Shown here piece by piece: positions 8,151 to 19,321 of a stretch of 64,000 nt of DNA. The notes under the pieces are model-generated. The model ran no database searches and had not been told where the DNA came from. It saw nothing but the letters and a program-made list of their open reading frames with translations. A program made the translations under genes and the position numbers. The DNA comes from Asanoa hainanensis (lineage in GTDB: Bacteria; Actinomycetota; Actinomycetes; Mycobacteriales; Micromonosporaceae), in contig NZ_FZPH01000010.1 of the NCBI RefSeq assembly GCF_900188485.1, positions 208,624 through 272,623 on the forward strand, in the 5' to 3' direction. Positions within the stretch are counted from its first letter, which is position 1. Every line of letters starts with the position of its first letter.

Positions 8151-8755
8151 CTGGAGACACGACCGGGTCGTCTGCCGCGTGGGGGTTGGCTCGAGCAAGC
8201 AAGCAGCTCGGCGTCCTGGCGGCGACCGGTACCTTGCGGTCGCGGCAGTCCGGTGATGCGTCCGGAGAGGCGCCACCGGGTTGCCTGCCGCGTAGGGGTT
8301 GGGTCGAAAGTAGGCGGCTCGGCGTTTCGGCCGTGACCGGTCGCTGCGTGTCGCGGCGGTCGGCTAATACGTCTGGAGAGATACCACCGGTCGCCCCCGC
8401 GTGGCGGATAGCCCAAATAGAAACGCAGCTGCCTCTCGGCTGCGGTCCGGGCCCTGCCGGTCGCGGCTGTTCGGGGTGGTACGTCCGGAGAGGAACGGTG
8501 CTGCCGCGTGCCGCGTGGCGGTCAGCTCAGGTAGGCGTGGTGCTTGGTGTCTCGGCCCTACCGGTAGCGGCCGGGTCCCGGCCTGGAGAGACACCACCGG
8601 GTCGCGCCTCGGCGTAGCGGATGCCTCCAGATAGGTACGCAGCTTGGCTACCGGCCGCGACCTGGGGCCTCGCGTGTGGCGGCGGTCTGGTCTCCCCGGC
8701 TGTACATGTTCGGGCATGTGCCTACATGCTCGAACATGTACGCGCCCGAGAGACA
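8151..8755. repeat. Degenerate ~110-bp tandem repeats filling the 611-bp gap after the FxLYD gene
   Basis: No convincing gene is seen here. A (C/T)GGAGAG-type core followed by ACCACCGGGTCGC-like sequence and a GCCGCGTGG(G/C)GG block recurs at 8151, 8261, 8373, 8485 and 8583 (spacings 110, 112, 112, 98), and a sixth partial copy (CCGAGAGACACC) starts near 8747 and runs into the stop of the aldo/keto reductase gene. The longer open frames in this stretch have no family resemblance or binding sites and look like GC-rich shadows. Confidence 0.7.
8702..8741. terminator. 18-bp stem hairpin, probable terminator of the aldo/keto reductase gene
   Basis: GTACATGTTCGGGCATGT (8702-8719) pairs with 8724-8741 with a single mismatch across a 4-base loop. 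Each arm is itself a near palindrome (ACATG...CATGT). It lies 15 bp past the minus-strand stop at 8757. There is no U-tract, as is common in actinobacteria. A paired operator is an alternative reading. Confidence 0.55.
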
Positions 8756-8756
8756 C

Positions 8757-9743
8757 CTACCAGGCCCAGGCCTCTGGGGCCGGCCCGCCCTTGCCTTGCG
8801 GCGGGAAAAGTTCGTCGAGTCGGCCCAGAGTGGCCTTGGAGAGCTCGATGTCCACCGCAGCCGCAGCGCCGTCCAACTGGGTCATTGTGCGTGGGCCGAT
8901 GATCGGGGCCGTTACGCCTGGGCGGGAGAGCAGCCACGCCAGAGCGACGCTGCTCGGGTCTTCGCCCAGGTCCGCGCAGAGCTTCTCGTATGCCTCGATC
9001 GACTCGCGGTAGGTGGCCAGGTCGTCGGCCGCTCGGCCGGTGCGGCCCCGGCCCGCTTCGCCTGCCGCGAGTTTGCGCAGCACGCCCGACAACAGACCGC
9101 CGTGCAGCGGGGACCACGGGATGATCCCGATCCCATAATGCTGCGCCGCCGGGATCAGTTCTAGCTCCGGGCCGCGCGCCACCAGGTTGTACAGGCACTG
9201 CTCCGAGACCAGGCCCAGGAAGTTGCGGCGGGCCGCCGACTCCTGCGCCTGGGCCAGGTGCCAACCCGCGAAGTTGGACGACCCGACATAGACGACCTTG
9301 CCCTGGGTCACCAGCTGCTCCATCGCCTGCCAGATCTCCTCCCACGGCGTCGTACGAGAGATGTGGTGCATCTGGTACAGGTCGATGGTGTCCGTCTGGA
9401 GCCGGCGCAGCGAATCCTCACACGCCCGGACGATGTGGCGGGCCGACAAGCCCCGCTCGTTGGGCCAGTCGCCCATCCGGCCGTACACCTTGGTGGCCAG
9501 CACGACCTTGTCGCGACGGCCGCCGCCCTGGGCGAACCACCGGCCGATGATCTGCTCGGTGACGCCTTCGCCCACCTTGCGGCCGTACACGTTGGCGGTG
9601 TCGAAGAAGTTGATGCCGTGCTCGAGCGCCTGGTCCATGATCGCGTGACTGTCGGCTTCGTTCGTCTCCGGGCCGAAGTTCATTGTGCCCAGACACAGCC
9701 GACTGACGCTCAGGCCGGTGCGGCCCAGGTTCGTGAATTCCAT
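8757..9743 (-). CDS. Aldo/keto reductase
   Basis: 328-residue NADPH-dependent (beta/alpha)8 oxidoreductase. The catalytic tetrad is visible: Asp48 and Tyr53 in FFDTANVYG, Lys85 in ATKVYG, His126 in YQMHH. The cofactor-binding GPRTMTQLD segment near residue 285 and the N-terminal LGRTGLSVSRLCLGTMNFG are characteristic of the AKR12-14/YhdN-type bacterial reductases. Substrate unknown; probably a carbonyl compound. It ends at the repeat-rich region and is followed by a strong hairpin. Confidence 0.92.
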   Translation of the reverse strand: MEFTNLGRTGLSVSRLCLGTMNFGPETNEADSHAIMDQALEHGINFFDTANVYGRKVGEGVTEQIIGRWFAQGGGRRDKVVLATKVYGRMGDWPNERGLSARHIVRACEDSLRRLQTDTIDLYQMHHISRTTPWEEIWQAMEQLVTQGKVVYVGSSNFAGWHLAQAQESAARRNFLGLVSEQCLYNLVARGPELELIPAAQHYGIGIIPWSPLHGGLLSGVLRKLAAGEAGRGRTGRAADDLATYRESIEAYEKLCADLGEDPSSVALAWLLSRPGVTAPIIGPRTMTQLDGAAAAVDIELSKATLGRLDELFPPQGKGGPAPEAWAW

Positions 9744-9779
9744 GCCCTCACATTGCCACCGGCAACGAGAAGCGGAAAC

Positions 9780-10817
9780 TCAGGAGGACTCGCGCTGCGG
9801 TGCGCTGCCGAAGAGCACGTCGTCCCAACTGGGCAGGCGCTTGCGCGGCTTGCCCGCCGGGTCGGTCTGCTCCGTGTTGCTCTCGCCCGTGGTGCGCCGC
9901 GGCCTGAGGACCGCGAGCGACGGGACCGCCGGCACCTCCTTGGGCAGGTCGGCGTCGTCGTCGAAAGCCGAACCCGGCGAACCGAGCAGCGCGGCGGCGC
10001 CACCCCGGCGCGGCTCGGACGGGCCCGCGTCGAGGCCGCGGCCGGGCGGCGTGAGCGGGCGGTCGAGTGAGGCGAGCAGGGCGTCGCGGCCGGCGCGGAT
10101 CGCGTCGCGCGGCGCGCGCTGCTCGGTGGTGGCAGCGGCGGGCAAGCCGTGGCCGCCGCGGGTCGGCTCGCCCCGCGAGCGGCCGGGGAGCGCGTGGCCG
10201 CCGCGTTCGGGTGTGACCGGCTCCTGGCCGAGCAGTGGCTGCGGGCGCTCGGTGCACAGGTATTGGGCCATGTCGTCGTGCGGGGTGACGACCTGGCGTG
10301 CCCGGTCGAGATCCCACATGGCCTGGGCGGTCGCCTTGCCGGACGGCCACGTGGCGACGATGCGCCAGGTGCCGTCGTCGCGGCGGTAGGCGTCCCAGGA
10401 GATCTTCTCGCCGTCGATGCCGTGCTGGGCCAGCCGGGCGTCGACCACCTCGGCCAGCGGCGCGCCCTTCTCGGACGTCTTCAGCCGGGTGCGTCGGGCG
10501 TGCTGGGCCAGCATCGCCCGCTCCTGGAGCACCGGGCCGGCGTAGCGGAGCACCCGGTCGACGGGCACGCCGGCGATGCGGGCGACCTCGTCGGCGGAGT
10601 CACCGCTGCGGATGCGGGCCTGGATGTCGCGCGGGGACAGGGACGGCGCCTGGTCACCGAAGTGGCCGGCCCCGCTGACCGCGGCCGAGGCGGGGTCGCC
10701 GTGCAGGACGCCGTTGATCCGCTCGTCGAGTGGCAGCGCCAGGAGGCGGCCCACCTCGTCGGCGAGCACCATGGCCTGGCCGTCCTCGGAGAGGGCGACG
10801 AAGCGTACAGGCCGCAT
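9780..10817 (-). CDS. sepH: Septation protein SepH (DUF3071)
   Basis: 345-residue homologue of SepH, the actinobacterial FtsZ-interacting protein that promotes Z-ring assembly. The N-terminal DUF3071 domain is well conserved: MRPVRFVALSEDGQAMVLADE (first 21 residues, given as the recognisable opening), an internal helix-turn-helix-like stretch IRSGDSADEVARIAGVPVDRV near residues 70-90, and EKISWDAYRRDDGTWRI near residue 137. The C-terminal ~150 residues are disordered and rich in Pro/Arg/Gly, as in the family. The ATG at 10815-10817 has GGAGG 7 bases upstream, so the longer frame is rejected. It stands alone between serC and the aldo/keto reductase gene. Confidence 0.88.
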   Translation of the reverse strand: MRPVRFVALSEDGQAMVLADEVGRLLALPLDERINGVLHGDPASAAVSGAGHFGDQAPSLSPRDIQARIRSGDSADEVARIAGVPVDRVLRYAGPVLQERAMLAQHARRTRLKTSEKGAPLAEVVDARLAQHGIDGEKISWDAYRRDDGTWRIVATWPSGKATAQAMWDLDRARQVVTPHDDMAQYLCTERPQPLLGQEPVTPERGGHALPGRSRGEPTRGGHGLPAAATTEQRAPRDAIRAGRDALLASLDRPLTPPGRGLDAGPSEPRRGGAAALLGSPGSAFDDDADLPKEVPAVPSLAVLRPRRTTGESNTEQTDPAGKPRKRLPSWDDVLFGSAPQRESS

Positions 10818-10891
10818 CGCGTTGCCTCCGTCCCGCTGTGGCCGACGATCCCGACCACAGTCGAGACGCTTCCGACACGGTAGCCCACTAG

Positions 10892-10923
10892 CACCCCGGC
10901 GCACCGCTAGGCACGCCGGGGTG
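10892..10923. terminator. Hairpin between serC and sepH
   Basis: CACCCCGGCG (10892-10901) and CGCCGGGGTG (10914-10923) form a perfect 10-bp stem with a 12-base loop, 15 bp past the serC stop on the minus strand. It probably ends the serC transcript. No U-tract. Confidence 0.6.
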
Positions 10924-10937
10924 TCGAGATGGAAAAG

Positions 10938-13296
<2,359 letters not shown>

Positions 13297-13467
13297 TTCG
13301 CCCTCCCGCCTATGCGCCTCGCAACATTCGGCGCCTTAGCCACGACTCAGGTTTCGTATTCGTGTCATCTTGCCTGCTGGGTCTCCGAATACGCGAGCAC
13401 AGCGAGCGAGTCGGAGTCCCGCCAAACATCGCATATCACCGCTTAACGCGTGCACGAGGATGAGGAC

Positions 13468-14127
13468 GTGACCGGAGACACACCCGACTTGGCCAACCTG
13501 CGCCGGGACTACGCGACAGACCACGGGCTGGACGTCGCCGATCTGGCGCCGAGCTGGCTCGAACAGTTCGACAGGTGGTTCGCCGACGCTCAGGCAGCCG
13601 GGCTGCCCGAGCCGAACGCCATGGTCCTCTCGACCGCCGACCCGGCCGGCTGGCCGAGCGCGCGGACCGTCCTCCTCAAGGGGACCGACGAGCGCGGCTT
13701 CGTGTTCTACACCAACTACGAGTCCCGCAAGGGCGGTGAGCTGCGGGCCAATCCGCACGCCGCGCTGCTCTTCCCGTGGCACCCGATGATGCGGCAGGTC
13801 GGCGTCCGCGGCGAGGTCGTCGAGGTCGACCGGGTGGAGACCGAGACCTACTTCGCCAGCCGACCCCGGCCGTCGCAGGTCGCGGCGTGGGCCAGCCCGC
13901 AGTCCCGGGTGCTGCCCGACCGGGCCACGCTGGACGAGCGGTACGCCGCGACGGCGCGGCGGTTCCCGGACGAGTCGGCGATCCCGGCCCCGCCGCACTG
14001 GGGCGGCCTGCGGGTGGTGCCCGAGACGGTCGAGTTCTGGCAGGGCCGCGCCGGGCGGCTGCACGACCGGCTGCGTTACCGTCGGACCGAACAGGGAGAG
14101 TGGATCATCGAACGCCTAGCACCGTGA
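13468..14127 (+). CDS. pdxH: Pyridoxamine 5'-phosphate oxidase
   Basis: FMN enzyme that oxidises PNP/PMP to PLP. Features: SARTVLLKGTDERGFVFYTN (FMN and phosphate contacts, residues ~62-81), SRKGGEL, and the C-terminal family signature ending WQGRAGRLHDRLRYR. I choose GTG 13468 (219 residues) because GAGGA lies 7 bases upstream; an in-frame GTG at 13450 would add six residues. The stop overlaps the GTG start of the next MFS gene (GTGA), indicating an operon with the transporter and the aldose epimerase gene. Confidence 0.94.
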   Translation: MTGDTPDLANLRRDYATDHGLDVADLAPSWLEQFDRWFADAQAAGLPEPNAMVLSTADPAGWPSARTVLLKGTDERGFVFYTNYESRKGGELRANPHAALLFPWHPMMRQVGVRGEVVEVDRVETETYFASRPRPSQVAAWASPQSRVLPDRATLDERYAATARRFPDESAIPAPPHWGGLRVVPETVEFWQGRAGRLHDRLRYRRTEQGEWIIERLAP

Positions 14128-15419
14128 GTCGTCGCCGTTGGGCGATCGACCTGAGGCCGCTCGCCACCCCCAGCTACCGGCGGATGTGGATCGGCACCGC
14201 GTTCTCCAACTACGGCTACCAGTTCACCGCGGTGGCCGTGCCGGTCGAGATGTTCGCGCTGACCGACAATTCCCTCTGGGTCGGCCTGCTGGGCATCGCG
14301 GCCCTCGTACCCCTGCTGGTCTTCGGTCTCTGGGGTGGCGCCCTGGCCGACGCGATGGATCGCCGCAAGCTGCTCGTCATCGGCTCGCTGGTGATGTGGC
14401 TGGGCACCCTGGGCTTCCTGGTCCAGTCGCTGGCCGGCTGGGAGGAGCCCTGGCTGCTGCTGGTGTTCACCGCCGTGCAGTCGTGCGCGTTCGCGGTGAC
14501 CAACCCGACCCGCAGCGCGATCATCCCGCGCCTGGTGCCAACCAACCTGGTGCCCGCGGCGAACACGCTCTCCTTCACCACCGGCGAGGCCGCGGTCGTG
14601 CTCGGCCCGCTGACGGTTGGTGTGATCCTCGCGACCTGGGACCAGCACATCGCACTGCCCATCGCGTACGGCGCCGACGCGCTGCTGTTCACGGTCGGTC
14701 TGTGGTCGACGCTGCGGCTGCCGCCGATCCCGCCGGCCGAGCAGGCCGTGCGGGCCGGGCTGCGCAGCGTCGTCGAGGGGTTCCGCTACCTGGCCGGCGC
14801 GCCCGTGCTGCTGCTCTCCTTCGCCATCGACATCATCGCGATGACCATCGCCATGCCCCGCGCGCTGTTCCCGGAGATCGCGGACGAGCGGTTCGGCGGC
14901 GGGGCCGCGGTCGGCTTCCTGTTCAGCGCGATCGCCATCGGCTCCGTCCTGGGCGGGCTGACCTCGGGCTGGATCGGCCGCGTACGCCGGCAGGGGCTGG
15001 CGCTGGTCGGCGCGGTGGTCGCCTGGGGTGTGCTGGTCGGTCTCGCCGGCTTCGCGCACAGCCTCGCTCTGATGGTGGTCGTGCTGGCCCTGGCCGGAGC
15101 CGCCGACCTGGTCAGCGCCGTGTTCCGGCATTCGATCCTGCTGGTGTACGCGCCGGACCAGATGCGCGGGCGGCTCCAGGGCGTGATGACCGTCGTGGTC
15201 GCCGGCGGGCCCCGCCTCGGCGACCTGCGGGCGGGCGGCACGGCCGCGCTCTGGGGCGCCGGTGCCGCGTTCAGCGTCGGCGGGTTCGCCGCCGCCGGCC
15301 TGGCCATCGCCCTCGCGCTGGTCTTCCCGGCGCTGACCCGCTACCGCCACGCGGATCCGCAGGTCGAACCGGACCCGCGGCCCGCCGCCAAGCCGGAACC
15401 GATATCGTCCGGCCCATGA
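14124..15419 (+). CDS. MFS transporter
   Basis: 431-residue, 12-segment major facilitator permease of the MFS_3/DHA3 type. The loop 2-3 motif appears as GGALADAMDRRKLL near residue 73 and a GPRLGDLRAGG loop occurs near residue 362, as in enterobactin-exporter-like proteins. It starts with GTG overlapping the pdxH stop and ends overlapping the ATG of the epimerase gene (ATGA), so the three are translationally coupled. Substrate unknown; a link to vitamin B6 or sugars is only contextual. Confidence 0.87.
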   Translation: MSRRRWAIDLRPLATPSYRRMWIGTAFSNYGYQFTAVAVPVEMFALTDNSLWVGLLGIAALVPLLVFGLWGGALADAMDRRKLLVIGSLVMWLGTLGFLVQSLAGWEEPWLLLVFTAVQSCAFAVTNPTRSAIIPRLVPTNLVPAANTLSFTTGEAAVVLGPLTVGVILATWDQHIALPIAYGADALLFTVGLWSTLRLPPIPPAEQAVRAGLRSVVEGFRYLAGAPVLLLSFAIDIIAMTIAMPRALFPEIADERFGGGAAVGFLFSAIAIGSVLGGLTSGWIGRVRRQGLALVGAVVAWGVLVGLAGFAHSLALMVVVLALAGAADLVSAVFRHSILLVYAPDQMRGRLQGVMTVVVAGGPRLGDLRAGGTAALWGAGAAFSVGGFAAAGLAIALALVFPALTRYRHADPQVEPDPRPAAKPEPISSGP

Positions 15420-16345
15420 GCAACAGCACCGTCGCGCCCCTTTCCGGAACACAGTGGACGATCGCCGCCCACGGCCAGGAGGCCGTCGTCGTGGAGGTCG
15501 GCGGTGGGCTGCGCGCCTACCGGGTCGGCGGGGTCGACTACCTCGACGGCTACGCCACGGACGAGCTGCCGCCGGGCAGCTCCGGGCAGGTGCTGGCGCC
15601 GTGGCCGAGCCGGATCCGGGACGGCCGCTACAGCTTCGGCGGCTCGACCTACCAGCTCCCGCTCACCGAGCCGGCCAAGCACAACGCGATCCACGGCCTG
15701 GTCGCCTGGCAGCGCTGGCGTCTGGTGGAACAGGCGGAAGACTCGGTCACCATCGAGCTCGACCTGCCGGCCCAGGTCGGCTACCCGTGGCAGCTCACCC
15801 TGCGCACCCGCTACACGCTGGGCGCCGACGGGCTCCGGGTCGACCACGAGGTGACCAACATCGGCGCGGAGGCGGCGCCGTTCGGGCTGGCCGCGCACCC
15901 GTACTTCCGGCTGCCCGGCACTCCCGTCGACGACCTGACGCTGACCGTGCCCGCGCGCAGCCGGGTGCTGTTCGACGCCCGCCTGCTGCCGATCGGCGCG
16001 GCCAAGGTCAGCGGCGGCGAGCACGACTTCACCGTGCCCCGGCGGATCGGCGCGCAGGTGCTGGACAACGCGTTCGGTGACATCGACCGGGACCCCGACG
16101 GCACCTCGTCCGTGCGCATCTCGGACGGCACCCGCACGCTGTCGGTCTGGGCCGGCGAGGCGTTCAAGTGGTGGGTCGTCTTCACCTCCGACACGCTGCA
16201 CGGCGACCGGCAGCGCCGGGCGGTGGCGATCGAGCCGCAGACCTGCCCGCCGGACGCGTTCCGCTCGGGCCACGACGTGATCGTCATCGAGCCCGGCTCC
16301 TCCTGGACGGCCACCTGGGGCGTACGGGTCTCGCTGGACGGATAG
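15416..16345 (+). CDS. Aldose 1-epimerase family protein
   Basis: 309-residue galactose mutarotase-like beta-sandwich. Catalytic residues can be assigned: His93 (HNAIHGLV), His161 (LAAHPYFRL) and the general base Glu273 (VAIEPQTCPPDA). It interconverts alpha- and beta-anomers of hexoses or a derivative. ATG overlaps the MFS stop. The sequence is closer to the actinobacterial aldose epimerase family than to E. coli GalM, so the sugar is uncertain. Confidence 0.88.
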   Translation: MSNSTVAPLSGTQWTIAAHGQEAVVVEVGGGLRAYRVGGVDYLDGYATDELPPGSSGQVLAPWPSRIRDGRYSFGGSTYQLPLTEPAKHNAIHGLVAWQRWRLVEQAEDSVTIELDLPAQVGYPWQLTLRTRYTLGADGLRVDHEVTNIGAEAAPFGLAAHPYFRLPGTPVDDLTLTVPARSRVLFDARLLPIGAAKVSGGEHDFTVPRRIGAQVLDNAFGDIDRDPDGTSSVRISDGTRTLSVWAGEAFKWWVVFTSDTLHGDRQRRAVAIEPQTCPPDAFRSGHDVIVIEPGSSWTATWGVRVSLDG

Positions 16346-16392
16346 CCCGCGCGGCCGATAGGTTGCGAGACCAGCCAGCGGGGAGGCTAGTG

Positions 16393-17007
16393 ATGGAGTT
16401 CGGCGAGGTCGTCCGCAGACGGCGGATGGTCCGCGACTACGACCCCGACCGCCCGGTGCCGGAGGCGGTGGTCGAGCGCCTGTTGCGCCACGCGACCCAC
16501 GCGCCGTCGGCCGGTTTCGCGCAGGGCTGGGGCTTCCTGGTCCTCGATGACGCCGAAGGCCGCGACGCGTTCTGGTCCGCGACGACGCCGGCGGGAAACA
16601 AGCCGACCGGCTGGCTCGCGGGCATGCGCCGAGCGCCGCTGGTGGTGGTGCCGCACTCCAACCGGTCGGCCTACCTCGACCGCTACGCGGAGCCCGACAA
16701 GGGCTGGACCGACCGCGACCCGGGCCGCTGGCCGGTGCCGTACTGGGACATCGACACCGGCATGGCTTCGCTGCTGATGCTGCTCACGGCCGTCGACGAG
16801 GGGTTGGGCGCGTGCTTCTTCGGCATCCCCGGAGAGCGCGTCGAGCACTACCGCCAAGCGTTCGGGGTGCCGGCGGAGTTCACCCCGATCGGGGCCTTGA
16901 CGATCGGCTACCGGGCACCCGATCGGCTGTCACCGTCGCTGAGAAGAGGCCGGCGTTCAGTTGATCAGGTGGTGCATCGCGGGCGATGGTCCCAATCGAT
17001 AGGCTGA
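16393..17007 (+). CDS. Nitroreductase family protein
   Basis: 204-residue FMN-dependent oxidoreductase. The N-terminal EVVRRRRMVRDYDPDRPVP (FMN phosphate-binding Arg cluster), HAPSAGFAQGWGFLVL near residue 40 and the C-terminal LGACFFGIPGE...PIGALTIGYR are typical of the family. The ATG at 16393 follows GGGAGG with a 6-base spacer. It stands 47 bp after the epimerase gene. Physiological substrate unknown. Confidence 0.88.
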   Translation: MEFGEVVRRRRMVRDYDPDRPVPEAVVERLLRHATHAPSAGFAQGWGFLVLDDAEGRDAFWSATTPAGNKPTGWLAGMRRAPLVVVPHSNRSAYLDRYAEPDKGWTDRDPGRWPVPYWDIDTGMASLLMLLTAVDEGLGACFFGIPGERVEHYRQAFGVPAEFTPIGALTIGYRAPDRLSPSLRRGRRSVDQVVHRGRWSQSIG

Positions 17008-17049
17008 GCCAGCTGGCGGTGAGCCACCTAGCCAAGAGAGGAGCGGCGC

Positions 17050-17349
17050 GTGATCTTCAAGTCGGTGCGTGACGGCCGCCCCTACCCCGACCACAACTTG
17101 ACGCTCAAGCAGTGGTCCGAGATCCCGCCGCGGCCGCTGCGGCTCGACCAGCTCATCACGACCAAGCGGGAGCTGGCGCTCGACAAGCTGCTGGCCGAGG
17201 ACTCGACCTTCTACGGCGACCTGTTCCCGCACGTCGTGCAGTGGCAGGGCGGCCTCTACCTCGAAGACGGCCTGCACCGTGCGCTGCGGGCCGCGCTCCA
17301 GCAGCGCAACCAGATCCACGCCCGGGTGTTGGTGCTGCCCACCGAATAA
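17050..17349 (+). CDS. Small conserved actinobacterial protein (ParB/sulfiredoxin-like)
   Basis: 99-residue protein with the pattern RPLRLDQLITTKRELALDKLLAEDSTFYGDLFPHVVQWQGGLYLEDGLHRALRAAL over residues 26-83 (cut for reading): the DGLHRALRA helix resembles the GxHR motif of ParB/Srx-like folds. I recall near-identical proteins in other actinobacteria, often auto-labelled VapB antitoxin, but no toxin gene lies nearby, so I do not adopt that label. AGGAG precedes the GTG start by 6 bases. It sits 10 bp before an acyl-CoA dehydrogenase. Confidence 0.75.
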   Translation: MIFKSVRDGRPYPDHNLTLKQWSEIPPRPLRLDQLITTKRELALDKLLAEDSTFYGDLFPHVVQWQGGLYLEDGLHRALRAALQQRNQIHARVLVLPTE

Positions 17350-17359
17350 GGTGAGCGGC

Positions 17360-18529
17360 ATGGACCGCGTCGCCCCGCTGGAACTGCTCGACCTCGACGG
17401 AAACCTCTCGCCCGAAGACCGGGACATGCGCGCCGTGGTGCGCCAGGTCGTCGACGACCGGGTCCGACCGCACGTCGCCACCTGGTACGAGGAGGGCCGC
17501 GTGCCGGTCCGCGAGCTCGCGGCGGAGTTCGGCAAGCTCGGCCTGCTCGGCATGCACCTGAGCGGCTACGGCTGCGCCGGGGCCAGCGCGACGGCATACG
17601 GTCTGGCCTGCCTGGAGCTGGAGGCCGGCGACTCGGGCGTGCGCTCCCTGGTCTCCGTGCAGGGCTCGCTGGCGATGTTCGCCATCCACCGGTACGGGTC
17701 GGAGGAGCAGAAGCAGCGCTGGCTGCCGCGGATGGCGGCCGGCGAGGCCATCGGCTGTTTCGGGCTGACCGAGCCCGACCACGGCTCCGACCCGGCCGGC
17801 ATGGCCACCCGGGCCCGCCGCGACGGGGGCGACTGGGTGCTCACCGGCGGCAAGATGTGGATCACCAACGCGCCGGTCGCCGACGTCGCGGTGATCTGGG
17901 CGCGCACCGACGACGGCGTACGCGGGTTCGCGGTGCCGATGGACACGCCGGGCGTGACGGCCCGCGAGATCAAGCACAAGATGTCGCTGCGGGCCTCGTC
18001 GACCGGCGAGATCGTGCTCGACGACGTGCGGCTGCCCGAGACGGCCCGGCTGCCCGGCGTCGAGGGGCTCAAGGCCCCGCTGTCGTGCCTGACCGAGGCG
18101 CGGTTCGGCATCGTCTGGGGCGCGCTCGGCGCCGCCCGGGAGTGCCTGGAGACGGCGATCGACTACGCCTGCTCCCGGGAGCAGTTCGGCCGCCCGATCG
18201 CCGGCTTCCAGCTCACCCAGGCCAAGCTCGCCGACATGGCGCTCGAGCTCCAGAAGGGCTACCTGCTGGCCACGCACCTGGGCGCGCTGGCCGACGCCGG
18301 CCGGTTGCGACCCGAGCAGGTCAGCGTCGGCAAGCTCAACAACGTACGCGAGGCGATCGCGATCGCCCGGCAGTGCCGCACCATCCTCGGCGCCAACGGG
18401 ATCAGCGCCGAATACCCGGTGATGCGGCACGCCAACAACCTGGAGAGCGTGCTGACGTACGAGGGCACGAGCGAGGTGCACCAGTTGGTCGTCGGCCAGA
18501 AGCTCACCGGAGTGTCGGCCTTCGTTTAG
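17360..18529 (+). CDS. Acyl-CoA dehydrogenase (glutaryl-CoA dehydrogenase-like)
   Basis: 389-residue FAD enzyme. FAD-contacting motifs CFGLTEPDHGSDPAG (near residue 130) and MWITNAPVADV (near 166) are present; the catalytic base is Glu368 in LTYEGTSEVHQL, the position used in glutaryl-CoA dehydrogenases, and MSLRASSTGEI fits that subfamily. It probably dehydrogenates glutaryl-CoA or another short acyl-CoA in amino-acid breakdown. ATG 17360 has AAGG 8 bases upstream; GTG 17351 is an alternative. Confidence 0.9.
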   Translation: MDRVAPLELLDLDGNLSPEDRDMRAVVRQVVDDRVRPHVATWYEEGRVPVRELAAEFGKLGLLGMHLSGYGCAGASATAYGLACLELEAGDSGVRSLVSVQGSLAMFAIHRYGSEEQKQRWLPRMAAGEAIGCFGLTEPDHGSDPAGMATRARRDGGDWVLTGGKMWITNAPVADVAVIWARTDDGVRGFAVPMDTPGVTAREIKHKMSLRASSTGEIVLDDVRLPETARLPGVEGLKAPLSCLTEARFGIVWGALGAARECLETAIDYACSREQFGRPIAGFQLTQAKLADMALELQKGYLLATHLGALADAGRLRPEQVSVGKLNNVREAIAIARQCRTILGANGISAEYPVMRHANNLESVLTYEGTSEVHQLVVGQKLTGVSAFV

Positions 18530-18580
18530 GGGTGGCGCGCATCGGGGAAACTGTTCGCAGAAGGACGGTGAGGTGGACAA

Positions 18581-19321
18581 ATGGCCAATATCGAGCCGAC
18601 CCGCGAATACCCCGACGTCAGCACGCGGACCGAGGAACGGCAGCCGGACGACTCGGCCTGGGCTGACCAGGAGCAACGCCGGCCGCGGTGGCGCGGTCTG
18701 ATCTGGTTGGCCGCGATCGTCGTCGTGCTCGTGGCCGGCGGCTTCGCGCTCAAGGCCGCCGACCTGCTGCCGAGCTGGCGCAACCCGTTCGCCCAGGAGA
18801 CCACCGACCGCAGCCAGCCGCCGCTGCTCAAGTCGATCCAGGACCTGAGCCGCTACGTCGCGGCCGAAGGCAACTTCCAGGTCATCGTCGACAAGCAGAC
18901 GAGCCGCGACAACATCCCGGAGTTCCTGCTCAACGAGCGCACCCTGTTCGTCGGGGTCGGCTCGGTCGAGGCCTACGTCGACTTCGGCAAGCTGGCCGAG
19001 GGCGCGATCGTGGAGTCGGCCGACGGCAAGTCCGTCGAGGTCAAGCTGCCCGCCCCGCAGCTCGCCGAAGTCAACCTCGACACCGAGGCCAGCTACATCT
19101 TCGCCGAGGAGCGCGGCCTGGCGAACCGGCTAGGTGACCTGATCAAACGGGACCCGAACCAGCAGCAAGAGGTCTACACGCTCGCCGAGGAGAAGATCAA
19201 GGCGGCGGCGGTGGACAGCGGTCTGCAGGACCGGGCCCGCGCCAACACCAAGTCGATGCTGGAGGGCATGCTCCGCTCCCTCGGCTACGAGACCGTCACC
19301 ATCACCTACACCGCCCCGTAG
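18581..19321 (+). CDS. DUF4230 membrane-anchored protein
   Basis: 246-residue protein with an acidic cytoplasmic N-terminus, one membrane segment (residues ~40-62, LIWLAAIVVVLVAGGFAL) and an extracytoplasmic DUF4230 domain (SRYVAAEGNFQVIVDKQ to the end), a fold of unknown function. GAGGTGG upstream of the ATG serves as binding site. The last 16 bp overlap the convergent pspC-like gene. Confidence 0.85.
   Translation: MANIEPTREYPDVSTRTEERQPDDSAWADQEQRRPRWRGLIWLAAIVVVLVAGGFALKAADLLPSWRNPFAQETTDRSQPPLLKSIQDLSRYVAAEGNFQVIVDKQTSRDNIPEFLLNERTLFVGVGSVEAYVDFGKLAEGAIVESADGKSVEVKLPAPQLAEVNLDTEASYIFAEERGLANRLGDLIKRDPNQQQEVYTLAEEKIKAAAVDSGLQDRARANTKSMLEGMLRSLGYETVTITYTAP

Noticed and set aside
8702-8741. 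LexA/SOS box
   Set aside because: GTTCG and CGAAC half-sites are present but in the wrong orientation and spacing for the actinobacterial SOS consensus.
8364-8756. Possible minus-strand gene in the ~110-bp repeat region
   Set aside because: No ribosome binding site and no family resemblance, and the repeat spacing (110, 112, 98) is not kept to multiples of three.
17050-17349. VapB-type antitoxin label for the 99-residue protein
   Set aside because: No toxin gene is adjacent and the sequence looks ParB/Srx-like rather than AbrB- or RHH-like.
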